A DNA stretch of 64,000 nucleotides from Balanoglossus misakiensis. Its lineage: Eukaryota > Hemichordata. The stretch is from contig CM082588.2 of assembly GCA_040954595.2 (NCBI GenBank), positions 744,001 to 808,000 of the forward strand, given 5' to 3'. A program made the translations under genes and the position numbers. The notes under the pieces are model-generated. The model saw only the letters and a list, made by a program, of their open reading frames with translations, searched no databases and had not been told where the DNA came from. Below are positions 39,079 to 49,611 of the stretch, one piece after another (the stretch's first letter is position 1; every line of letters starts with the position of its first letter).

Positions 39079-41212
39079 AAATGAGAAGAGTAGGAGTCCG
39101 TTTAATTCCGGAGCCAGTAGCCCACGCTCCTGCAGCGCTGCCAGGTATATTATATATCACGTGAGAAACCTTGCTTAGCACGTGATGCATCACCCAGCAC
39201 CGACAACACTCAATTTTACGCACCGTATGCTCTTCTAGTGTATGTCAATATTTTGGTTGTGTACCACGATTTAGAACTCTAAGTAAAACCCACCACACCC
39301 AAGGACTACATTGTTCCCTCTATTTATAAATAGTGTATCAAGTACTCAGACATTCCTGATTGGCTGGACACTAAACAGTAATTGTCACATGTTTTTCATG
39401 TAGGGTCATAAAAGTTAAGACTGTAAAGTATCGTACTTGGTTTATATGGGCACGAGTCTGTGTGGGTATTAGTGTCAGAAGCAGGCGGAAATAAAACATT
39501 TTCAAATGTAGCTCGTTCATTATGTGTCCCTTCAACTTCCTCATTATTGTGATCAACTATACATTCAGGTCAGACAACCACAGCAAATGTCATCTGTGGC
39601 ATTGACTTTCCGTCGAAGTCAAATGATTCACGTTCTCCCGAAGTTGGCGATTTCACCTCGTAGCAATAAAGCCAGTGGAATATAAAAGAAATGTAAAAAA
39701 TTCAACCGAAGTCCAAGGTCGTTCACGTATCACTCACCTGCCGTTCTAGTCACCACTTTCGACGACAAAACCGACGATACTTCCGTCTTCTTCTCAACGC
39801 CTTGCCAATTCTATAAGACAGTCTTGTCAGATCTTACAATTTACGAAGATTTGCCGGTGGTGTGATCCTGCGTACGCGCAACTCTATGGCGAACTCCACT
39901 AAACTAGCGGAAGACAAACCAATGTTGACAAGCCCTGATCATAAACCTGCGAAATGTTTTTATGACTCTGGGTTCGCGCTGATTTACATGTCAATAGTTC
40001 CATTATTGTGTAGCCTGGTCGTGACAAGTCAACAACACGGGTCAGCTAGCAGCATTTTTGTACAGCCAAGTTCCTATTTCCACGGAGTGCGATAAAACTG
40101 TCTATACATGTAAATTTTAATACGTTTCGCCTGAAAGTTTCATTTTTTTCCACGAACCAGAACTTCATTGAAGTTAGTTTCTGGCGTACAATTAAAAATT
40201 TCACCAAAAATGCTTCGAGATAAAATGTTACTTACAGTAGAGGATGTGCGCAATTGGGCCGCAAGCCAGGAGAAAAGGCACCCTCGATTTTCGTCAAGTC
40301 ACTTTCCGCGACCGATAATTGTTGTCACTACTTTCAGCCATGATGTTTGCACGCCAAAGATTGAGTCTCGAATGATGGAAACGTGGTCCCTCACTAGTGC
40401 ATTGATCATGTGACAAATGAACTGGCTGACAACTATCCAATCGAAATGGGTCATTCAGCAGGTGCTTTTATGAAGCTTGTCATTGGTTGCTGCGATTGAA
40501 GTTGATTAGCATACCAAGATCACAGATGTTGCCGTAATGCTATCGTTCAGATCTTCAAGATCTAACAGTTAAACTGCATTATCCCAGACATAAAAATGAT
40601 ATACATGGATTTTAATTACACTCCCATACGCCATAAACCTGAATGGCAGAAAGTTAAGTCAGTTTAATAACTCATCATGTATCTCTTAACCGTTTTTATT
40701 TATTGTCACAAGAATGTGAAATCACATGTAAAATAATCACTCTCACACAAATCCTATTAGTACTGCATCGCTATTTAACATAAGATAAATGTAACACATT
40801 TAGAGAAAATACCAGTTTGCCAGAAATAGGCATTCGTCATTAAAACAACTCATTGGTGTGAAGGGAGGTCTAAAATATTAAATGTGAAAGGATACATTAA
40901 TTAACGCAATGTTGTAATAAGCGCCCTGCCTTTACACAAAGTGGTGATTAATATTGGCTCACACAAACATCACAAACTGCAACAAACCATTGGTCGACCA
41001 CGTTCCTCAAATGTAAGGATATGGAAGACCATAAACTAATATTATCTAAGCAATACAACTTGGAATACGTTGTCATCTTCATAGATATTATACATTTAGA
41101 ATATTTAAGATCATTTACACTTCAGTGATACAAACTAAGAACTACAGCAAAGTATGTAAATCATTTCAAAGAAAACAAAAGTATGTAAATCATTTGTGGG
41201 ACGGAGACACCA
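39079..41212. other. Spacer between genes B and C; likely 5' exon of gene B and repeat copy 2
   Basis: The start-codon exon of gene B begins after a CAG acceptor at 39078-39076, so an upstream exon is expected. A good donor (GGCAG|GTGAGTG, exon end 39738) is the best candidate for a non-coding first exon at roughly 39738-39830. Repeat copy 2 lies at 40124-40560. The rest, up to the gene C stop codon, holds AT-rich DNA without supported exons. Confidence 0.4.
40124..40560 (-). repeat. Cluster repeat, copy 2
   Basis: This is a shorter copy of the repeat also found at 25753-26427 and 46541-47205. On the minus strand it has a CCAAT-type box, the start ATGGCTGAAAGTAGTGAC (MAESSDNN), an internal deletion relative to copy 3, a stop codon, and a GTAAGT-type donor at 40235-40230. 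It lies 650 bp beyond the gene C stop and 1.05 kb upstream of the gene B start codon. Confidence 0.65.
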
Positions 41213-43258
41213 CTATCCAGACATCAAAGCCAAGACCAGCAAGGCTATTCCGTACACCAGATACACAGGCATGCAGAACACTTTCTGAGTGGCTGAATTC
41301 ATCCGGCCAATATCCTAATACACAATATGAAAATAATTTGTGAGTAATCAATAAATGGTTGATTGCATATTTAGCACCGATAATTCAATGGTAATTTTCA
41401 AATGAGAATTCACAGATATTGAAAATATTACTTACATCGATAAGAGCGAAGTTGGTCAGGTGATCGCATTCGCACACAGTAGCGTTACTGTCACGTGGTC
41501 TTTGGGGTGAAGGGACGCAACCTTGGGTTGACCAACCACCATCGCCATCTGCATTGATAGGATGACGATTAGGATTTTCTGTCCATTGCGAGATCTCGCG
41601 AGACTTGGTTGATTACAGTAGCAATGGGGGGGGGGGGGGGCAGGCGAGTATTGCAAGTGTCAGGCTTTGTATCAGTGAAACATGGAAGTATTACTACTAT
41701 ACAACACTGCTTATATAAATGCACTAAAACACCACTTACCTTTCAATTCGAAATCCCAGAAGACACAGCCGACTTGGTCTGGACGCATATCATCATCCTG
41801 TCAAAGAGATTCGAGATTTTTAGAACTAGAGAACATCAATGTAACCACCGTACAGAACTGGTTTCGATAAGGAGAATCTTAACAAACCAGTTACATGTAG
41901 TATAGATGCATACCTGTTTGAGGTGCTCCAATGTGATCTTGACTTTATCCTTCAAGTTGGTGATTCTGATCTCCCCAATACTTGCAGAGATGACCATACT
42001 GAATCCAGGAGATGTCGAACCATCAATTGCCTGACAAAAGTAAAAGAAACGACCCATTTTACGGCAACAGCGATTGCATTGTCAGAAGAGGCCAAAACGG
42101 AGCTGGCCAATCAGAACGTGCATCTCATAAAATAGGGGAGATATGCCACTGCGTTTCCATAGCTACACATCACCTACCTCGAAGAAACTGCTCGAATTGT
42201 GCACCGTAAACTGTGCACTTCTGACCCGAGAACGTTCTTCTGGGTCTAATCCATCCAGCAATGATCTCGGTAACGCGATGGAGGTCCCACCCTCCTCATC
42301 TATCTGCTCGTCTGACTCGGAATCCGTGGAAAGTTTGCTCTTGGACCAAAATAGAATGAGAAATCAATCGATCAAACAAATAATCTCATCGACAATCTTT
42401 CGAGAAACTAAATGATACGCCATCATAATCATCACTTTCGGTAAGAAATTTATACAGAATTTTCTTGAAGATATTTTACTTCTCTTACCTCTCCAGAAGA
42501 GATCTTAAAATTGAGTCCAGAAAACGTATCGGGGTCTACCCCAATCACTGCCATAATGATACTCGGAGTTTCTATGGTTACTGAGTTGTTGACGCCACCA
42601 GTTCCTTCATCATCCAATGCAATGGTGGATGAAAGTTTATCAATGGCTTTGATGAGTCTAAGCGAATAAAAAACAACAAGGGTTGAGGGGCCATTGCCAA
42701 AACACAACACAGAAAACCCCAAGAAATGACAATATTCACCTAGATACCGCGTTTCCGTTCTTCTGACTCGATCTTAGAACGCGACGACCAACTCTCGCTA
42801 ATTTATTCATGCTCTTCAGAACGTCTCTAGCAACTTCCACCTCTGTACCATTCTCGCCGCTGTCAACAATGTTATCAACAACATCAACAGAAAGCATCAT
42901 GTCGTCTTCCTCAAAGTTCTCCGCCTCTGAAGTGAGGTCGTCCAGTTGTTTCGAAATCTTCCTTGCTTGTCCTACAACACAACAAAAATATAATACTAAG
43001 TCTGTGGATGATATGCCTAGAAAAACCACAAGAAATATATCTACATCATCAGAAGTTCCCTTTAGGTAAATATGAGAAAAGGTATGGTTTGTTTAGCACC
43101 TACCTCGAGGAATGGTCGTATTGGCTAAATGGTTAAGACGTTCCCCTCGAGTGACTTGATTCTGAGGGGTACATTCTGAAGTGTCAGCCTCTCCCCATTC
43201 TGGTCTACCATCAGCTGTCATCATGCTGAGGGTAGAAGAAAAACATCATTTTTTATTT

Positions 43259-43329
<71 letters not shown>

Positions 43330-44604
43330 GCCTGCCTGCCTGCCTGCCTGTTTGTCTGTCTGTCGCACATGGAATTCATTACATGATCAATTACCATTCT
43401 CTCTTTGCTGTTTTCTTGCCTTTGCGCGAGAATGGACATCTTCTTTCAAATGTCCGATCACCCCTTATACCCGGCCATTGTATGATGCCCTTATCGTCTT
43501 CGGTGATATCAGGTTGGCATTTCGGCTGCCTTATGTCAGAAAGAGAAACACACTTCTCCTGACCGATTACATCTTCGTCGTCGGCTGTAGAACAACAATA
43601 TACATGTTTTCAGAAAATTACACAAATACCATGTTAACATGTTCAAGAACTGAAATCAATACACAAACCATGGAACTAGATTTTCTGCATGGAAATAAAA
43701 GACAGGGAATCAACTCACGAAATTGGCAGATAATATTCAGATATTTGGAGCAACATGCGTCATTCATCTTGAACCTATCCTCCACATTATGTGTAGTTTT
43801 CCTGTAACGAATCAGAAAACAGAATACGATTCCTGACTAAAAAACATTTCAATGGAAGCGAAAATGTATGAAAATATTCGAGCGAAAACATTCAGAGCTC
43901 CAGACTGACGTGTGCACTGAAATAAAGTGTGAATCTCAAGTTAATTCAATCGCTTGCATCATCTTGGCATACGCACCTTAATTGGCAACATCCTTCCGTT
44001 CCTATGGCAACAGTGGGAGATTCCTCAGTCAGGTTTTCAGAAGAGCTGCAATCCGATTCGTCTGGTTGCCCAACCGCCCACATCGGATTGTTGTCCCCAA
44101 CAACTGTACCGTCAAGCCACGAGAAACCATTTCCTTCTGTTTTATTACAACCTATCCAATATCCCTTGATCATTTGTCGCTTGAATCTGTCACGTGACAT
44201 CAAGTGGTCCCTCACGGCGTCAAATTGGGAAGAGTTGGAAAACTCAGCCAGGTGGCCGCTGATTCCCAAGCTTTCTTGGTGAACATTCCCGCAAAAATCT
44301 TTGGCGTCATTCCAGTTTTCTTTGGAGAAGTGTTCGAGAAATATCTGGAACGTGTCGCTGCCAACCCTCACCAGATCTGAAAGGACATATCTTTATCAAT
44401 CATAACATCAGAGGAATTCCCAAATAAAATGACATTTGTAGAATAGATTGTGAATTAAAAATTCCAATTCAATTAATTAAATATAGCCTTACGTTCACAG
44501 ATTATAACTCTTTCTCCTTCTGGGAGTAGTCGTCTTGCTTCAATCGTTGTCAGATGAAACAGAATGATGAAAACAGTCACACTACCAGAGAGTAGTTTCG
44601 TCAT
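41213..44604 (-). CDS. Gene C: C-type lectin/HormR/GAIN protein that ends after one hydrophobic segment (no 7TM)
   Basis: Twelve exons give 619 residues: 44604-44493, 44376-43977, 43801-43719, 43584-43395, 43225-43104, 42971-42740, 42657-42489, 42339-42178, 42030-41914, 41797-41740, 41548-41436, 41314-41213. A signal peptide (1-~23) is followed by a C-type lectin domain on two exons (~38-198) with WIGCN, QPD at 141-143 and a terminal CQF. The HormR domain contains DDKGIIQWP. The GAIN domain is complete with a GPS (WDFELK and CECDHLTNF, cleavage expected at Leu579-Thr580). The last exon encodes 33 residues that align with the TM1 exon of genes A and B but end in TAG directly after the hydrophobic stretch (ALLVLALMSG). 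There is no cytoplasmic tail and no TM2-TM7 exon in the 4 kb downstream before gene B. The tail has NSA before the hydrophobic run, so a GPI signal is possible; a plain single-pass anchor is the alternative. The phases and exon lengths match gene D throughout. Confidence 0.9.
41626..41640. repeat. G15 homopolymer in a gene C intron
   Basis: Fifteen consecutive G lie between the GPS exon and the preceding exon of gene C. Length may be unreliable in the assembly. Confidence 0.9.
43259..43364. repeat. (CTGT)n / (CTGC)n microsatellite in a gene C intron
   Basis: This is a tetranucleotide array, mostly TGTC units with a block of TGCC units near the right end, in the 169-bp intron after the HormR exon of gene C. 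It makes up over half of that intron. A chance 208-codon open frame on the + strand runs through it. Confidence 0.95.
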
Positions 44605-45489
44605 TTCGACTAAAAATGTAAACAATATCAAGAATTAAAGAACTCGTCGAAGGATGAAATACATCATGTACTGCGCCATCAACGTTACATTGTCACAGAA
44701 AAAACAGTTTATCTGCGCAAATATTGACTGCCATAGAAACAGCAAGACTTTAATTTCAACGCCGATAACAAGCAACACGTTAAGCCTCTTACAGAAAAAT
44801 CCCAATCGGTGAAATTCTTTAATAAACGAGAGCAAAGGTTAAGAATAACCACGAGGTAATGCACATGAATACAAAGACAAGATTAGAGGCGAGATACTTG
44901 AAGAACTGTGAACTGTCCCAAAGCAAGAACGGATTAAGTCACCCTACTTTCCCGTACGAACTGTTTCGTGTTATGCCGTGAGGGGTCCTTAATTTACGTC
45001 ATAACAAAATACATCGCTTAACCAGTAATTGACCTCGTGTGAAACAAATCGGCAAGTTGATATGGCAAGAAAGCAGTGCTGGAGACGTCATCGCCATCAA
45101 ATATTGTGCTGTCGCCAAGGTAACGTAAGCAAGCGTCCGAAGAATGAAATTCTCACTTTGAACAAAGCGTCGAACTTGAAGGTACTCGATTGGAAATAAG
45201 TACGTTCCCTAACTACAAGCTCAAGTCCTGCCTATCATACTCGTAGAGTTAACCTGAAACCCTTCAGAAAAATTTCCACCAAAGTTGCGTAAGAATAAAG
45301 CAAGTATGTGTTCACTCAACGTTATGGTGGGGGTGTAAGTTTGCGTCTTTTTCATATTCGAACTACGTGTGTTGAAAATATACAATTTTGTGTATTTTGA
45401 CAGGATTTTTGAGACGAAATTACTTAAAGACATAAAGCATTCCTCTGATCTTCACAAAACGTGTTCATTCGCCGTTAATTTATACTTAC

Positions 45490-45646
45490 CGTTTTAGTGA
45501 GGTGCTTCTGCTGCCTCTTCCTCCGATGTTACGTTCGGATTTGTTTTACCAAGCCAACAGACTTTGCCGTCTCGTGACTGTGTCTGTCTGTCTGTCTTCT
45601 AAACTGACACTATGGTGGTGTTGAATCCGCGTCTAGTTTATATAGA
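45490..45646 (-). promoter_or_regulatory. Predicted TATA promoter and non-coding first exon of gene C
   Basis: On the minus strand a clear TATATAAAC box occupies 45644-45636. About 30 bp downstream is the expected start site (~45610). A non-coding exon would run to 45490, ending CTAAAACG before a GTAAGTATA donor. The matching acceptor is TTTTTAG at 44612-44610, four bases before the start codon of gene C. The arrangement gives a 5' UTR intron of ~880 bp. Confidence 0.6.
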
Positions 45647-46540
45647 CGTCCCAACAAATGCAGAGCAAAATTTGAGACGGTTCAAACATAAAGGTAGTAC
45701 CCGCCTCGAGGACAGATTTCCAGAAAAATGATAGTCCTCCAAACAAAATTCTCTGCACCGTCTTATTTTCATGAAACTCAATACCTAAAATGTTCTGCAC
45801 AGATTAACACAGAGGTTGGCGGCCATTTTAGATTGTCGAATTTGAGACACAATTTTGATTTCTTATTCAAACTTGTGAACGGTGCAGTGTGACCCCCCCC
45901 CCCATTTTTATTTTCAATTTTAAGAGAGATACGATAAAGTTTTCCTGTCAAGAAAACACTACTCCTTAGTGAATACAAATATTGAATTTCTCCCTGAGGC
46001 GACCACATGCAACAATCTGTGTGCACTTTAAGAAGGATTAATTATCACCATTCGGGTTCAGTTAACTGTTAAAGGTAATATGTACCTCAGGGGCAGATTT
46101 TCAGAAAAAAATATAGTCCTCCCAACCATTCAGTTCTTTGTCATATCAAAATGTGTGAGAACTCTTTTTGGAAACAAAGAAATCGAATCGAAATACCTTC
46201 AGAAATAAATGAAAAAAAATTGCCCCTAAAGACGAACACTTACTGCTAATGGAGAGATTATAACACGTATTTTAACTGATCCAGGGCAATGATCCATGAT
46301 GTGACCTTTGACCCATGAACGTGATCAAAATCCTAAAGGAAACCAGTATATCACACAATTCGTGAGAAATCTATTAAAACGTGCAACACTGCACGTACCC
46401 ACAGTCTTTGTTCTCTTGGGACATTATCTTCATGTGCCGTTGCATTTTGTCTGAACACATGATAACAATTGTTCATTGTTTATTTTGAAAGAGATGCTAC
46501 CTCCTCCCGAAAGAATTTCTTTCGGATGCGTAGACTTGGT

Positions 46541-47205
46541 TCGGCCATCTTTCTCTGTAGTCTCTGCGCTGGGCTCGACCATTGGTTGGGGTTTCATTTC
46601 TACCTCGCACAGTTTCGCCTGAGTTGCAGAACCAGAACTTCATTGAATTACCTTGCTGACGTACAATTCCTTGTTTATAGAATTTACATTTACATGTTTT
46701 CGAGAGAAAAATACAGAAAACTTACTTACAGTAGAGGATGTGCGCAGTGGGGACTGCAAGCCAGGAGAAAGGGCCTTGATTTCCTTCAAGTCAACTTTCC
46801 ATGACCGCTGGTTTATGTACATTATCTTCAACGAGGCTACCAAAATCTTGGAATATCCAGTCCATATCGTCACACTCACGACCTCCACTTGGTTGTCGGA
46901 AATTGCTCTGGGTAATGAATTGTCGTTTTTGTCACTACTTTCAGCGTGATGTTTGCACGACAAAGATTGAGTCTCGAATGATGGAAACGTGGTACCTCAA
47001 TGATCATCTGACAAATGAACTGGGTGACGACTATCCAATCGAAATGTGTCATTCACCAGGTGCATTTTGTGAAGCTTGTGATTGGTTGATGTGATTGAGA
47101 AATCGTTTAGCATACCAAGATCACAGATGTTGCCTTAACAGGATCATGTACTCGTGTCGTGCAATCGTTCAGATATTGAACTCCATGCGGCTCTCATATC
47201 GTTCA
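46541..47205 (-). repeat. Cluster repeat, copy 3 (open exon-like segment)
   Basis: This is the best preserved copy of the repeat also at 25753-26427 and 40124-40560. On the minus strand an open frame runs from 46963 to 46731 and is followed exactly by a GTAAGTAAG donor. The encoded stretch includes HAESSDKNDNS and QVEVVSVTIWTGYSK, which resemble nothing I know. Two CCAAT-type boxes lie upstream at about 47030-47090. The start ATGGCTGAAAGT seen in copies 1 and 2 is altered here. It may be a duplicated promoter plus first exon of an unidentified gene. Confidence 0.65.
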
Positions 47206-48248
47206 ATATCGCGTTCATTATACATACCACACAGTGTTGAAAGATCGAATTCAGAAACACTTTATATGGGTAGGGAACATATCACCATTTATTCAGGAAA
47301 TCACAGAAAATCACAATCTTGCTAGAGATGAACATATCATCAAAAGCTCGGAAACAATCCTTCAAAATGCCTTGCATTACCGGCACTAACACCGCAGATG
47401 ATAAACCAGTAAACGTTTCCACATACCCGTTTGTATAACTATATAAAGGCTTTGTGATAGAAGTCAAGCAATTTCCAAAACGAATGACTGTGTAAACATC
47501 TATACCAAAGTACAAAATTTACCTAAAATGTTTGATGTGAAAACTATTTATGATTGATTTCTAAATGCAAGTATTCGTAAATAGCAAAGCAGTAAACCAA
47601 TTCATTGTCGTTTTCACTTAATTTTTGCTACCCGAATTACGCAGTGTTCGACATTAAGGATGAAATCAATTAACTAAAACCCAGTCATTTAGGCAATTTT
47701 CTCCAGATCTGCCCTCGTGGGTTTGATAGAACAAAAACCGTTAAATCACATCTACACTTCTTCACCAATTGTAAATGCACGTCTTCAGAAAGATCAAATT
47801 CACAAAGTCAAGGTGTACAAGAAATTCTTTGATAAAGTTACAAATACTATAGTGAGATCCTTTGTTACATATGGATACATCGACAACCTCAGGTCTGTTA
47901 TGTTTTATCGTCGTATAGTGCTAATAGAGCTTGTTAAAATATATGCTAATGGATGAGTACTCATGCAAAATATAACTATCATCTGAATTTTCTTTATGGT
48001 AAGGCACAAACATCTAGTAATGAATTTGAAATCGCTCTTCAAGCATAAGTACTTTTTCATTAGTGGCAAGATTACATGCAAACTTGTGACTCAGTGGCAA
48101 TGTATACGCTTACTCAGCTACTGGTGTTACTCTCTCAAACAACTAATGGTTGAAAAATGAAGGTAGATCGTATTGAGTACCCTGCAGAATGTGTGACGTA
48201 TTCTTCATATTGAGAATCCGATCCGTCATTAGAAGGATGAAGTAGCCA

Positions 48249-49560
48249 CTAACCGGACATCAAAGACCATGCCAGAAGAGACATACCGAACGCCAGGTAA
48301 ACTGTTAAAGACGCCATGTTCTGATTGGCCGAGTTGATCTTGTTGATATCCTGTTTGAAAGAAAATGCAAATTAAGTTAAATGACCAACTTCGTGTGTAG
48401 ACTCATTCAGATGACCCTTCCCCTTTAAAGCTCGAGCTCCTTGAATATTTGATTAGATTAGGTCTTATAAGTCATGCACAGAGATATGAATAGAAAGAGT
48501 AATATCACTCACATCAATGACTGCAAAGTTGGTAAGATGGTTACACTCGCACACGGTCACATTATTGGTTGCCTCGGCAACTAATTGGACGCATCCTTCT
48601 GATGACCAACCGCCCTCACCGTCTGAAATGAAAGATATCACCATTTTATTGAGTCAATAATTGTACTATCTTGTTGGTCCTTTTTGTGTCTTCAAATACT
48701 GGATATACGGATATACTTTTCTGACCAGTATATTTGAAATATGTACAATTATGTATGAAAAGTTTCACTTACCTTTCAGCTCGAAATCCCAGAAAACACA
48801 GCCAACATTTGGAGGACGCTCGTCACCATCCTATTAAAAATATTTGAGTTGTTAGAAGAGGTGACAGAAACAATTTATTAGACAATTTATTAGACAATTC
48901 ACCTTGTGATTCTAGGGTCATATCATCGACTTAGAAAGCGAAGATCACCATCGAAGATAACAATGACAGTGTATACCTGTTCTTGATGTTCCAGTCGGAG
49001 CTTGACTTTATCCTTTAATCCAGTGATTCGGATATCTCCAATACTTGCAGAGATAACGCCACTGAGCCCGACAGCTGCGGTTTCATCAATTGCCTAAAAC
49101 ATGAAATGAAACACGTGATGTAACACAACGTGTCATGAAACAAAGTAGGTATGTATTGAACTTGTCCATTTTCTTCATTAGCCAATGTCATGGTGGTGAT
49201 ATAAACTTGTCATGCAAATCTTGTGACTTTTTCACCTACCTCAAAGAAGGCGGTATCCTTGTAAGCTAGAAATTGCACCCTGTCGACCTTTTCCAACATT
49301 TCGGCGTCTAAATCATCAAGCAGGGACATCGGTAGTTCAATTGAGGATCCATCTTCTTCATCATCTGATTCTGATTCCGATTCTGTTGACAGTTTTGTCT
49401 AAGTCAAATGACAGGAATAAACTTTAGACACATTCTCATTTAAATGCTATTCACTTTGAATCTTTCGTTCGTCCATCTATTCACCAATCTACACACACAC
49501 ACCCATCCATCCATCCAACAGTCCGTCTACTTATCTCCTACTTAAATACCTGTCTGTCTA

Positions 49561-49611
<51 letters not shown>

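Larger units (their letters stand above)
44610..48248. other. Spacer between genes C and D; gene C promoter region and repeat copy 3
   Basis: This region includes the gene C 5' UTR intron (44609 to 45489), its candidate first exon and TATA box (listed separately), an 11-C run at 45893-45903 and repeat copy 3. A DR1-type nuclear-receptor sequence TGACCTTTGACCC lies at 46302-46314. The stretch 47210-48248 is AT-rich 3' flank of gene D; it contains no exon resembling TM2-TM7 of genes A and B. Confidence 0.5.

Noticed and set aside
43181-43807. 208-codon plus-strand open frame across gene C
   Set aside because: It is created by the tetranucleotide array, which has no stop in this frame, and it runs antisense through real gene C exons.
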